Assembly: GCA_011009095.1 (NCBI GenBank)
Contig: VTPC01090605.1
Coordinates: 237,473-301,472 of the forward strand
DNA from: Ignelater luminosus
Taxonomy: Eukaryota > Arthropoda > Insecta > Coleoptera > Elateridae
Direction of reading: 5' to 3'
DNA: 64,000 nucleotides
Part shown: positions 1 to 11,924 of the stretch, piece by piece
How positions within the stretch are numbered: position 1 is the first letter of the stretch
How the letters are laid out: the number at the start of each line of letters is the position of its first letter
Notes under the pieces: generated by a model
The model's input: the letters and a program-made list of their open reading frames with translations, nothing else
What the model was told of the DNA's origin: nothing
Databases searched by the model: none
Made by a program: the position numbers and the translations under genes

Positions 1-505
1 GACTTTTTTTACAACATTTACTTTAAAAAATAGACATTTGAGTCCTGGAAACACCTTTATAATTTATTTTGCAAAAACAAAATTTTTAGTTAATTAGATA
101 GTAAAAACATCATTGCCTTTATGTAATTTCTACTTCCATCATTAAACGCTAGGGACAGCTAGAAATCAAACTTTAGAATATAGGAAAAATCTATCTCATG
201 TTCTCATCCAGTAACAGTACTACAATGCATGGCAATCGGAAGCAAAAGCAAGAAAATAATTAGAACAAACAATCATTGAACTGCAACAGCAAATAAATAT
301 ACTGCCACAACAATTGACAAATACTGCAACCAACCAAGGCAGTGCTACGGCATTGGATGTAGAGAATAATAGTCGTAAAGAAAGTGAGAAGACAAACCAG
401 GAACAAATAGACTACTTCACAGATGAGGAAGGACTAGAGTATGGAAGACAAGAGAAACAAGATTAGAAATACGAAATCAGAAGAATAACATACACAAGAA
501 CAAGA

Positions 506-1580
506 ATGGAAAGCCCTCCTCCGACCGCTCATTCACAACAAAACAGCACAATGGAACCGGGAACGATGAACTCCATTAGTAGCGCAGATAGCGCCTCACT
601 CAAAAATAAACAGAATGAACCGGAACCACCGCCGATCTACGTAATCGAAATCAGTGACTTTATCTTACTCAAAGATAAAATACTCTCTAACACTAAAGGT
701 ACAACTGTGGTCAAAGCAATGACGGATAGAGTTAAATAACAACAACATCTAAAAACTATAGAAAGACCTATTAAGACAAATAAAAATCAACCAACAAAAC
801 AAGCCTAAGGATCCACTGCACGGATTAAATTTCCATATCTATCAGTAGAAAAGTGAAAAAAATTACATATCTCTAATTAGATACCTACCAGCAACCGCTG
901 ATTGTGAAAAGATAAAAGAATATCTACGAAAAGCCGGACACGATGCGGTGAGAATTACCAACATCATGAAAAAATCTATTGTGGAGGGGAGACCAACTGG
1001 AAAAAACTCCCACTCTTTAGAATGGAAATAGAAACCAAAGATAACAACGAAAAAGTATACGAAGTACAGAACTTATGTCACTGCAAAGTAAAGATAGAAT
1101 CACCAAGAGAAATCAATAGTATCCCTCAGTGTGTAAGATGTCAGCAACTGGGGCATATATAAAAAACTTTTGTAACAGAAATCCAAAATGCGTTAAATGC
1201 GCAGATCACTACACTAATGAATGTAGAAAAAAAAATGCGGAGCAACCGGTAAAGGACATCCGGCTAGCTATAAAGCATGCCTATACTACCAAGTAAAACT
1301 AAAAGATAAGCAGCCAAAACAAAAAAGGAAGTACAAGATAGGCCTCGATTCCCCACAAAAATGGTAACGACAAATTAAACTTACGCACAGATAGCCACAG
1401 GAAAGTCTTCTACTTCTGAACAAGCACAGCAGAAGCCACTAAGTCTTCAGCAATAACAGCACAAGGAAGACCCAGCTTTCAAGCTAGAGTAGAAGAAATG
1501 AACATAAATATGAATCACTTAAAACAACGCGTGAGAGCACTGGAAAGTCGCAGATCTCCGCAGCAAGAATCAAAGAAAAG
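506..1580 (+). pseudogene. Broken ORF1 (gag-like, CCHC zinc knuckles) of the Jockey-type LINE
   Basis: In intact relatives this protein binds the element's RNA and forms the ribonucleoprotein. The first open piece (506-739, 77 codons) is rich in Ser, Pro and Asn and contains EPEPPPIYVIE, like the PPIYV motif that opens the conserved gag region. After a stop, further gag sequence is readable in other frames around 880-1,080. Zinc knuckles lie at about 1,130-1,260: CVRCQQLGHI, then a stop in place of a codon, then TFCNRNPKC, then CVKCADHYTNEC, then a remnant of a third. At least four disruptions are visible. It sits directly upstream of ORF2, as expected for this clade. Confidence 0.75.
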
Positions 1581-1586
1581 GAAGAA

Positions 1587-4130
1587 ATGGCAGACACCAC
1601 GCTAAGAATTATAACGTGGAACGCGAACGGGTTAATGAAACGGTTTTGCGAACTGGAGGTATTTCTTCATACCTTCTGGATAGACATCGCATTAATATCC
1701 GAGACACACTTGACAACTAAAAACTTTGTCAAAATTAATGGATGCAGAGTATATTTTACCAATCACCGAAAGGGACGTGCAAGGGGAGGATCGGCAATTA
1801 TCGTTAAAACAACAGTACGGCACACTCAGCTCGAGATCACTGAGGAATACACCCAAGGAACAGCTATTGCAGTTGCGTACAACTGGGGAGAACTTAATAT
1901 ACCTGCAGCATATTGTCCCCGCGGTATAATATTCAAAAAGAACAATTTATTGACATATTTAAGAAGTTAGGCAACAGATACATAATTTCCGGTGACTTCA
2001 ATGCTAAACACACGGCATGGAGATCACGCCTAATAACGCCCAAATGGAGAGAACTCTTCAAAGCTATAAATCAGGAAGCCTGTGAGCTACATTCCTTAGA
2101 TAATCCAACCTATTGGCCCACAGACCCACAAAAAGTCCCGGATCTGCTAGACGTTTATATATCCAAAGGAGTCATCTCAACGTACTTGGAGATCGAAGAA
2201 ATTGAAGACTTAACGTCAGACCACACACCGGTGCTATTGACTGTGAATATCACAATCATAAGAAAAAAGCGAAAGCCAACGCTTACAAACAAGTACACTG
2301 ACTGAGATAAATTTCGAGACCAAGTGGATGAACCCACCAACTTGTAGAGCTGGCACAACACACAGAAAAATTTATCAATGACATTCAAGAGGCAGCCAAA
2401 CAAGTAACGCCAGTTACAAGAAGTCCGGTAAAGGAAGTCTGCTACCTTTTTGAGGTCAGGCAACTGATTAGAAAGAGACGAAAGACTAGAAGAATCTGAC
2501 ATACAAGTCGTAATCCAGTAGACAAAACCATCTTTAACCAAACGAGCAACAGGTTACGACATATGATCGATTCGATAAAACAGAAAAGCCTCGAACCTTA
2601 CCTAGAAAACCAGAGTCCCGACCAAGACAAAGATTATTTCTTATGGAAGGCTACCAAGCGGTTTAAGCGGCCAGTAGCTCATCTCTCTCTAGTTAAAGAT
2701 GAGGATGGCCATTGGGTCCATCATGAAGAACAGAAAGCCGAATTATTTGCTAGACACTTAGTTTCGGTTTTCCAGCTACATGATATACAATCGGGCATCA
2801 TACCAACCAGAGCAAGCTGTCAGACCATTCACTCCGATGGAAATTCTAGCAACTGAAATAGACACCAACATTAATCCAAAAAAGGCGCCAGGTTAAGATG
2901 AGATCTCCCCTCACGCACTAAAAAAATTATCCAGGAAAGTGATAGTGAAGCTCACGTACCTGTTTAACGCTTGCCTGAAACATATACCTAAGGCCCTCAA
3001 AGTAGCACAGATCATCATGCTAAAAGAACCAAACAAACCCCAACATGAGGTGACATCGTATCGACTCAACTCATTACTTTTGTCGATATCAAAACTATTT
3101 GAAAAGCTTTTGTAGAAAAGAATTAAACCATTAATCGAAGAACACCTTCACGACTTCCAATTTGGATTTTGAAGACAACATTCAACAACAGAGCAAGTAC
3201 AACGAGTAGCAATGCAGATAGAAAGGGCGCTCGAAGAGAAAAAATTTTGCACTGCGGCCTTACTCGATCTCTCTCAGGCATTCGATCGGGTCTGGCATGA
3301 AAGGCTTGTCTATAAAATAAGTAAACAACTGCCTGGAAATTTATGCAAACTATTAAAATCATACCTATCTGAGCGAGCCTTTCGAGTTGCGCAAGAAGAG
3401 TCAGATCAACATTTCACCCAATTCAGGTCGGACTGCTGCAAGGAAGCGTGCTTGGGCTTATTCTTTACTTCCTATATACAGCAGATATACCGATAACGGA
3501 CCATACCCTTACGGCTACATTTGCTGACGACATTGCGGTGCTGGCGACAGCAGATACGCAGGCTAAATCAGCAGATTATCTCCAAGCTGCTTTTGATACA
3601 CAATAGACCAGAAGCTGGCGTATCAAACTAAATGAATCAAAGTCGGTTTATGGTACATATACGCTGAGGCGCAAAGATTTAACTCGAACCATTTGGCTCA
3701 ACGGCATACCAATAACGCAGGCGAAGACCGCTAAATACCTACGGTTACACCTGGATTTCCACCTGAACTGGAAACACAACGTTAAACAAAAAGAATTACA
3801 AATCAAAGAGAAGTTATGACAGATATATTGGATTATGGGAAGGAAATCAAAGACCACTCTAAAATCCAAAGTACTGATATATAAAACAATAATTAAACCA
3901 ATTTGGACATACGCAGACTAGCTTTGGAGCTGCACGAAACCAAGCAGTCACTTAATCATCCAAGGAAGACAAAACGCCATACTTCAAAACATGATGGATG
4001 CATATCGATATACACCAAATGAGATGATTCACAACGTTATTAACTTCACCAATTTCTTCCTTTCTTTAAACTCATGTTCCTAAATACCGTCTTCAGCTAC
4101 CACATAATTTGCTTGATTTAGACTACTCGT
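1587..4130 (+). pseudogene. Broken ORF2 (endonuclease plus reverse transcriptase) of the Jockey-type LINE
   Basis: In intact elements this protein nicks the target and reverse-transcribes the element RNA at the nick. The endonuclease starts at ATG 1587 with RIITWNANGL; it shifts frame at about 1,915, then shows SGDFNAKHTAW (about 1,988) and LTSDHTPV (about 2,209), the conserved APE-type core and C-terminal motifs. A linker follows (2,563-2,850, open). RT motifs are in place: KAPG then a stop (about 2,885), LLDLSQAFDRVWH (about 3,257), LLQGSVLG in a shifted frame (about 3,430) and FADD at 3,520-3,531. The C-terminal region runs to about 4,130. The catalytic Asp pair is intact, but stops and frameshifts scattered along the ORF make it non-functional. 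Confidence 0.85.
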
Positions 4131-4189
4131 CAAACTTGCCTACGATAAGAACGTAGTTACGACACCTTGAACAGACTGCTTTTAATTAC

Positions 4190-6130
4190 CGAAACCCATG
4201 CAGACCAATCACCGCTTCCATCAAGGTTTTTAGCCTATCACAGTGTACGTTCCGATTTTGCAACTTTCAGCGTCATGGTTATCGTTACGCTTTTTCCTTG
4301 TCTAAATCCCGCAAACAATCAGCCGAGTTCTTCCGGGGTTGGACACTGATTTATCGTTCCTTGGTCTATTCACTCCTTTAGGTTTCAAACCTAGCAATTT
4401 CTTTTCATCTTTCATCTTCTGAAAAAATATCATCTTTGGCTAAAGTACAACTTTTAGCTTGCTGCAGCGTAAGTGCCAATTCTACCGGTTTTATCGTCGT
4501 CGTTATCGTCATGCTTTCCCTTGTCTGGATCCTGCAAGGAAGTAGCTTGGTTCTTGTAGGATTGGGCATAGTTTCCAAGTCCATTCACTTCTTTAGGTTT
4601 CAAATGCGGCGATTTCCTTTCAACTTTCATCTTATGGAAAGTGTTCTCCTTGGTTAAAGTTGTAGTTTGCGTCAGCGTGTCGATTTTGCCAGTTTCGTCG
4701 TCATCGCTATCGTTACGCTTTCTCTTGTCTAGGTCCTACAAACAAGCACCCTAGTTCCAGCAGGGTTTGGTACTGCTTTTTCGATTTTTGCTCTATTAAC
4801 TTTTATAGGTCTCGAGCCTTGATATTTTCTTTCATCTTTCATTTTCTGAAAAGCGTCATCCTCGGCTAAAGTAGAACTTTGTCTGCGTCTGTGTGAGTGT
4901 CGATTTTGCTAGTTTCATTGTCATCGTTATCATTACTCCGTCTCTTGCCTGAAAACTGCAAAGAAGCAGCCTGAATCCTGCAGGATTTGGCATTGCTTTT
5001 TCGTCTTTTGCTCTATTCACTTTTGTAGATATCAAGCCTGGCAACTTCCTTTCGTGTTTCATCTTCTGAAAAGTGTTATTCTTATCCAAAATAGAACTTT
5101 GTATGCGTCAGCGTGAGTGTCAATTGGCCAGTTTCATCCTCATCGTTATCGTTACGTTTTCTCTTGTCTGGATCCTGCAAAGAAGCAGCTTGGGTTGGGC
5201 ACTGGCTTATCATTTCCTGGTCCTTTCATTTCTTTAAGATTCAAACCTGGCAATTTCGTTTCATCCTTCATCTTTTCAAAGTGTCATCATTGGCTATAGT
5301 AAAACTTTTAACCGGCGGCAGCATAAATTCCAATTTTGTCAGTTTACACGCCATCGTTATCGTCAGCCTACCTCTTGCCTGCATTCTGCAAAGAAGCAGC
5401 TTGGTTGGGCACTCCTTATCGTTTCCTGGTCCATTCACTTCTTTGGTTTCAAACCTGGCAATTTCCTTTCATTTTTCATCTTTTGAAAAGTGCCATCCTT
5501 GGCTAAACTAGAATTTTTAGCCTGCGGTAGCGTAAGTACCAATTTTGTCGATTTAATCGCCATCGTTATCGTCAACCCATCCCTTGTCTGCATCCTGTAA
5601 AGAAGTAGCTTGGTTCCTGCAGGGTTGGACACTGCTTTTTCATTTTTTGGTACATCCACTTTTTAGGTTTTTTTCCTTATTTTCTTTCATCTTTAGCTTG
5701 GTTGGCATCAACCTTTGCAATGAATCTTGCGAAGTCTCATCTATGTTTCTGCGATCTTGAACACTGCTTTACCGTTTCTTTGACGTTTTAGTTTTCAAAT
5801 TTAGCAATTCTATTTTTTCTGTCATTCTTTTCGTGCTTAGAAGCGCCGTACATGGCTACAATGAATCTGTACGTCAACTTACTTTTAGTAGACAACAGCA
5901 TCAGTGCCGATTTTTCCTGTTGAATTGAGATAATTGCGGTTGCTAGGCTTTCCGTCTCGGTGAATCGTATGAGTCGTGTCTGGTTCCTGCTGGCTTGGGC
6001 ATTACTGTATCACTCCTTAGCTTTTTACGCTTCGAGTCGAGCAATTCTCGTTTTCTTAAAAACACAGGGCGTGGTTAAAGTAAAACTGTACGTCGGTTTT
6101 AGATTGGCAATGGCTGTGATGTGACGTTCC
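4190..6130. repeat. Satellite-like tandem array, unit about 205-225 bp, eight to nine diverged copies
   Basis: A core close to CGTCATCGTTATCGTTACG recurs near 4,272, 4,497, 4,702, 4,917, 5,137, 5,350 and 5,560. A second anchor, GGCTAAAGTA followed by ACTTT, recurs near 4,436, 4,651, 4,863, 5,083, 5,291, 5,501, 5,852 and 6,071. Between them each unit repeats CTTGTCTGGATCCTGCAAAG, a TTGGGCACTG piece and TTTCATCTTCTGAAAAG. The last two copies are the most diverged. Short open frames here (for example 4,436-4,657 and 5,113-5,511) are by-products of the repeat and are not called as genes. The array starts directly after the Jockey relic. Confidence 0.9.
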
Positions 6131-6294
6131 ATACTAAACATATTAAAGAAATCCGCAAATTAAAATTATTATTATTATTACTAGTTAGGAACAGAAATTT
6201 ATTTACTGAAGACTGAGTGGTGTTCTGATATCAACATTTGAAAATTACGAAGATAAGTAAAAGTTTACAATCTATCGAGCATCCATCTAATTAT

Positions 6295-6600
6295 TATCGC
6301 CTGCAGGCAACGTAGCTTGAAGAAACCAACTGGTTGCAGATGGATTGAGTCCATGCCCAAAGGCAGATCAGCACATCAACAGCTACTATCAGGGAATGGG
6401 AGCAAATGGTTCTGTCCTATAGTATCAGATTGGGTGATGAGTGAGGGTCTCTCAATTAATCCCCAGAAAACAACAACAGTGTCCTGAGAAGTTCATGGGA
6501 TTAAATTCTCTAACTTTACATGGTGAGAAACTGACAATGTTGGATTCTGGATTTCAAACTAACCTTGAATCAATATATTGCCAGACTATCTAAAAAAGTG
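6295..6600 (+). mobile_element. I-group (R1/I-like) LINE scrap: part of the RT thumb region
   Basis: With frame changes the plus strand reads like the region after the YADD box of RNase H-bearing I-group elements: a piece resembling LSINPQKTTTV, then GLNSLTLHGEKLTM, then LDSGFQTNLESI, which fits the usual order (KTTVVPFTKRRK, LTLFG, LDSGLTWKSHI). The longer copy at 35,280-35,410 carries the matching stretch LTLHGGKLAI. No ends are visible. Only about 100 codons' worth remain. Confidence 0.65.
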
Positions 6601-9060
6601 TTACCCTTTTTTTATAATGCTAATCTCGAACTTTTTTCTGATTTCAATTAAACATGAAATAATAATAAACAATAAAAGTATTTGAATTAGTTGACAGTTT
6701 TCGTTTAGAAAACAGTTCATGTTATACGCCTTTTTCCTCTTTTTCAAAAGCATATTCCATACGACGTTTTCAAACTTGCACACTTAAGAGTAAATTTATT
6801 TGAAGTTATGTACGAATGTGAATTTATTTATATTACTGTTGTAAGTGAGAAACATGGTTACTGCTTTGCATATCGATGAATATAATTTAAATTTCATTAA
6901 CCACAATTCGCAGCTAATTATTATTATTATCGATTGTAAACCAAATGCAGGATCTAGAGATTTCATTTCTTATATAAATGGCAGATTTATATCCCAGAAG
7001 GTAAGGTTGTAAACCTTATGTGCATATCCCTACCGACAGTTTAACAAAGAGCCCATCCAGAGACTGTACGTGACATTCAGGTTGATTGATGAACGTCGTT
7101 TGAGAAGGTGTATCTTTGTTTCCCTACTGCAATAAAATGCTTCAACTATAAAAACTCAGAAATTTTATTCGTCCAATTAAGAGACATTTACATTAAATTG
7201 AAGAAAAGAAAAAAAACAAAAGTAAAATTAAGCAGTTTCCGTCCTTTTCATTACAATTTCTTTTTATACAATCATGGAATAAATTGAAATTAAACGATAT
7301 AAATTATACTTAATTAATTAGTTAAAATGTAGGGAGTCGAAAATAGGGAGAAGAAGCTTTTATACACAACAATCTCCAGAAATCATAACGAAATTTCCAT
7401 TTATTTAATTACGCAAAGAAAACTTGTGCACAACTATAACGAGGTTGTGTCTAGATTTATGAGTTTCGTAAATTGGAATTTCAGAACAAACTCATTCAGT
7501 TTCAATTAGATTGTTTGAGAAGTTGGAGAGAGCACCATTCTCAGTTCTGCGGCTGTAACTGTAATTGGTTCACAACACAATTACTTATTTAGGAGGTCCC
7601 TTACTCTTACTTATCTGAAGTAAAAGAAGTTTACGGTTATGAATTTCGTATGAATAATTACTGTTTGTGTCATTGGGTGATATGAGAAAATTGCTTTCAA
7701 TGCCTTAGGTGTATAAACATTTTATTTTAAGTTAAGGGAGAAACGTATATTTGTTATGTAAATTTTTAAAATATTTGCTAACTTGAGGAAGATTACATTT
7801 TCCTCGTGAAATTAACGAAAACTTGAAAGCGTACAAAATGCTTTTGAAAAACTTATTTAAGGGAGATGCTTGAAATGAACTAAGAATAAGGTAATTACTG
7901 CTAATAGAATTTTGATGTTTGTTTAGAATATACCGCAACCAACAATTTTGAAAGGTAAAAGGAACTCGATGCATAAACGTGAGATATTTGAGCAAAATAC
8001 TATTAATGTTGGTCAGCATTCTTTGTATGATTTGATATTTATTTTATATCTACATATACAGACAATTTGCAAGCACTTTTTGATAAGGTAGAAAATATTG
8101 ATAACGTGAAGTTTTCTGCATCTATCAAACAACAGACTATATCAATATGATAAATGTCATTTATAATAGATAATTCATCATGATGACCATAACATTACCG
8201 GTATTAATTAGCTTACAAGATATTCCTGGTAACTTTTGCCAAATTGACAGCGTATTTCATACCAGACGAACTATGAGTACTTTAAATACGCCGGCACGCA
8301 GCTTAGAAATCTAACTTGCAGACTATTCAACAAAGCGGAAAAGAAATTAGTGAGTAGCAAGAATATTCTCAAAGGCTCACTGAGTGCAATAAACAAATTA
8401 GAAAAACAAAAAGGGACTCGTCGAAAGAACTTCTGAGTCGGCTAGACGCCAGAAAATCTTAGCTAGAGATCTAACAAAACCTGTTGGCCATATGCACGGA
8501 AACTAGCAAGGAACTAGCAACTTTGAGTGAAAATCAGCCATTTCTACAAAATCCTATCCTGAGGGCAAAGCGAGCTTCAGGATTTAATGCGCCTAGAGGC
8601 AAACTCAGATTTTTAGTCTCAATAAGAATGGAAGAGCACAGCCTGATCCGTATTTGCTTTTAACTCTTCAAAGGTTGATATGCAGAAGTGGTCCGTTAGG
8701 AAACACAAACAGACCCGCGTTTGTTTAGTTTTCTTAAGAAAATTATTGGAAGGCAAAATCTGACAGTAGGTCAGCTTGTTCAAGGATGCAGCTCGACTAG
8801 TGCTGATACACACTTTCCTTAAAAAGACGACGGCAAGTGAATTTTGACCTTGGACCTTGTTGAGTTGTACAGCCCGATGCGTAAACTCATATACCCCTCT
8901 TAAGACTAACTGAAGGCACAACCCGACTCGTTTTGAAATAAAAGTGGCCTTGATCGTTAATCACTGAATGTGACCACTTCCGTTTCTATTCCAAGAGAGT
9001 GAAGAGAATAAAAACGCATCAGCGCAACGCACCCGAGCCATAGACCTGATGCCTGCCTGG
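6601..9060. other. AT-rich stretch with no gene recognised
   Basis: Open frames in this interval are short (up to about 100 codons, for example 7,732-8,019 and 8,619-8,921 on the minus strand) and resemble no family I know. Base composition is AT-rich with short ATT runs. No tandem or inverted repeat stood out by eye. Confidence 0.5.
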
Positions 9061-9080
9061 AGCCGGCTTGCTTGCGTAAA

Positions 9081-9554
9081 GAGGACTTAGATACAGTACA
9101 GTAGAATGGAGTGGAGCAGTTGTAGTTCCAATAATAGAGACAGTCTTCTTTTTTTGATTTGAGCTTCATTAATCGATACTAAAGAAGATCCGTAAGCTGC
9201 GTCTTTAATCAACATATGAACTTTCTTGTTAACCTTCTTAAAAAATTAAATAAAGCGCAAATTGGATTGCGTCCTTTAACAGGCTATCTGAGGTAGCTCA
9301 AAGTCAGATTTCGTAGAGAGGACTTAGATACAGTACAGTAGAATGGACTGGAGCAGTTGTAGTTCCAATAATAGAGACAGTCTTCTTTTTTTGATTTGAG
9401 CTTTATTGATCGATACTAAGGAAGATCCGTAAGCTGCGTCTTCAATCAACATATGAAGTTTCTATTAACCTTCTTAAAAAAATAAATAAAGCGCAAATTG
9501 AATTGCGTCCTCCAACAGACTATCTGCGGTAGCTCAAAGTCGCATTTCAGAAAG
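9081..9554. repeat. Direct tandem duplication, two copies of about 237 bp
   Basis: GAGGACTTAGATACAGTACA starts at 9,081 and again at 9,318. The two units stay aligned through the TAGAATGGA, CTTCTTTTTTTGATTTGAGC, AAGATCCGTAAGCTGCGTCT and GCGCAAATTG blocks, with only scattered substitutions and single-base indels. High similarity between copies points to a fairly recent duplication. No coding function is seen. Confidence 0.93.
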
Positions 9555-9649
9555 CTGAAAACGAATAAGTCTATATGTCCTCATGTGGACTCCACATTGC
9601 TTTTACCCGATAAGAATCAAAGATAGAATGGCAGCTATCAAATAAGTTT

Positions 9650-11095
9650 TTTACCTGCAGTAAAATCGATTGAACTATAGACTGGTTTAACTCCTACAAA
9701 GCACCTGGATCAAAGTAATGCTCCTTCAGCAAGGCAAGAGAGATCTCGTCCCAATACTGTTTAATTTATTAAAATCAAGCCTAATTACACGGTATGTTCT
9801 CTTTGTCCCTTTGTTTGGAAACGGTCCAGAACATGTAGTCTTGATATCAACTACTAAAAAGCATTACTCGCAGCCAAAGGTATTTAGATCAATCAACCTA
9901 TCATCATGCAAAGATTAATTAAAAATTGAAAATCATATTATGAAAAGCCTATCAATACGCCATTCCAGTCAACATGTATATCCATCAGGAAAAACTTATG
10001 AAATCAAAACTGAAACTGCAATAAAGAATAACAACATCGCCCTGGTAGTTTTTCTTGATATCCAAGGAGTTTTTGATCACAACTCATTTGAATCCGTGAT
10101 GGTTGTGGTAACAATATCGGATAAACAGCGCGCTACACGACAGAAGACTGCACATTTTTAAGCAAAATACTGGAGATAGAGACTGCCAAAAGATATCCCC
10201 TACTGGTGGTGGTCGTAAACTAAAGTTTCTACGTTCTGAGGTTTCAGAACTCACTGAAAGAGCTTGGCATGTAATAAAATGTTGATGTGTCAAGGAAAAC
10301 CTTACAGCAAATCCAAAGAAAACTATATTGATACCCTTTTCTAGAAACAAAATCTGGATTCTTAAGCCACGCATTGATTGTACACAGCTCTTGTAAACCC
10401 ACGGTTACTTGTGGCTCAACAAGTCCTAAGGTGGATCAAAAGCAAACCGTACTAGAACTATCTAGACTCTACAGATTGGCATGTCTCTGTATTACAAGCG
10501 TCGCGTCGTCGTGAAATGCACGCCAACAACGACCATAACAGCTCTAGTCTTTCCCTCTTGACATAATTATCAAGGCAGAAAAAACGGAAATTGACAGAAC
10601 GGGTCTGCCCACCAACACACTAAAATAGAAAAAATTGTCAAAAAACTAGCTATTTTAAATGAGCAGTGATACTATGCCCATACAGATGGATTGGCAAAAC
10701 TGGTAGTAGAACAAGTGTCAGAATATACAAAGAATCCCCATGATTTAGCGCTTAAATGTGTCTTTATTGGAGAGACATGTCACGGTATTTTATGCCTTAC
10801 TTCAGGAGAATCTTAGAAAGAATTATTAGGACAGCAGAGCTCACATTCTAAGTGAGACCCAAGCTGCCTTAAAATCCCCAGCAAATGACATCATCAGATT
10901 TAAACCAATCTGGGCTGCTTCCAAATCTTCATAACACTGCCCAGCTATAACAGCGTGGTTCTCGAATGGGTGTTAAGACACAGAGTTCCAAACAAAGGTC
11001 ATCAAAAACAAGTAGAACATTAAGGAAACAAGGCTCAGCTAGAAGTATGGCCCATTGCTTACAGGATGCATCCAAGTGAGATCTAGTCTACATCA
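9650..11095 (+). mobile_element. I-group LINE relic: RT through RNase H, heavily mutated
   Basis: The piece opens with an RT N-terminal motif (FNSYKAPGSK, about 9,690; intact relatives read FxSFKSPGPDGI). It continues with PKVFRSINLSS (about 9,880), then HSSQHVYPSGKTYEIKTETA (9,961 on) and ALVVFLDIQGVFDHNSFES (about 10,042), which is RT motif A of this group. A shifted frame gives LSRLQRLACL-like sequence at about 10,450. An RNase H remnant follows: a YTDGSKTG-like stretch at about 10,675, QAALKSP at about 10,860 and a degraded WVPGH region at about 10,950. The middle of the RT, including the YADD box, is missing or unreadable. Confidence 0.75.
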
Positions 11096-11307
11096 TTAGT
11101 AGCATAGTAAATAATGCAATGTGTTGATCAATAAAATAAAAGTTAGTAATTATTTGTAAATTGTTAATTGATTAGGGCAAATTAATTATTTTTGGATAAG
11201 AACTTCCTACAGGTGAGGATAATTTTTCTAAGGTGCATATCTTTTTTGTGTTAATACCACTTGCATGTATTGTTCTAAGATATGTGACCTCAAAATTGAC
11301 TGATTGA

Positions 11308-11915
11308 TTGATCAAGCCTCATATGCAAATTGTTTCTGAGGTTTATAATTATCAATGTTGCCGAAAATGCTCTTATAGTAAAGAATTAAGAGCCAATTGT
11401 AATATCCACATGATGGTTAAAGCTTTAAAACTGTGGAAGAAAGAAAAGAGTCAGCTTTGTGGTATTCCAAGAACAACACTACAAAGCTATTTGAAAACTG
11501 ACAGAAAATTAGGTCGAAAGCTTATTCTATCTGAAAACCAAGAAGCCGAATTAGATATTAGGATTACCACTAACACCAAAAACTGTTAGTAGGAGAGTAG
11601 GAAATAGTATTCCTCATAAATTTCAAGGGTCAACAGAATTAGGTGGGTGGTAAAAAATCAAAAGAAAACCTTAAGTCATAAACCCTGTAAGAGCGCAAGA
11701 ACTCAACCTGGTTATAAGTTCAAGACGATTTTAAAAAGACTAAAGCAAGTTATAAATGACTTAAGAAATTGAGATCAGCTCTAGTTCATTTACAACCTGG
11801 ATGAGAAAACTTGCAAGCTAACACTTCATATGTTAGAGAATCAACACGCAGAAAACGTTACCATAGTTGGGTGCGTATGCGGAGACGCAATTCCGCCTAT
11901 GATTCGTTTTTTAGG
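11308..11915 (+). pseudogene. pogo/jerky-like (CENP-B-type) transposase relic, 5' two thirds
   Basis: Intact relatives are cut-and-paste transposases with two N-terminal helix-turn-helix DNA-binding domains and a DDE catalytic domain. The open piece 11,308-11,589 holds a psq-type HTH (KALKLWKKEKSQLCGIPRTT, then LQSYLKT) followed by RKLGRKLILSENQEAEL, the usual lead into the second HTH. With frame changes it continues LPLTPKTVSRRV, NSIPHKF and GGW (about 11,565-11,650), which match the CENP-B/Tc5 HTH. At about 11,790 IYNLDE gives the first catalytic Asp, followed by AENVTIVGCVCGDAIPPMI to about 11,905, the start of the DDE_1 core. The rest is lost where an I-group LINE begins. It is a broken, truncated relic. 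Confidence 0.7.
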
Positions 11916-11924
11916 AATAGACTG

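Larger units (their letters stand above)
240..4165 (+). mobile_element. Jockey-type non-LTR retrotransposon, nearly complete but degenerate
   Basis: The layout is that of a Jockey-clade LINE: a gag-like ORF1 with zinc knuckles, then an ORF2 with an AP-type endonuclease followed by a reverse transcriptase. Both ORFs are on the plus strand and broken by several stops and frameshifts, so the copy is dead. The 5' limit is uncertain; ORF1-like sequence is readable from about position 500. The 3' limit is placed where recognisable C-terminal coding gives way to a tandem repeat at about 4,190. I saw no clear poly-A tail or target-site duplication. Assignment to Jockey rests on the zinc-knuckle gag and on the way the RT reads; the clade is an inference. 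Confidence 0.85.

Noticed and set aside
4436-4657. 73-codon frame with a membrane-like stretch
   Set aside because: Also a by-product of the 215-bp repeat unit; other units are broken in this frame.
5113-5511. 132-codon plus-strand frame in the satellite
   Set aside because: It simply reads through two repeat units; the repeat itself explains it.
7732-8019. 95-codon minus-strand frame
   Set aside because: Composition (Phe, Leu, Ser, Asn, Lys) is what AT-rich chance frames give; no motif.
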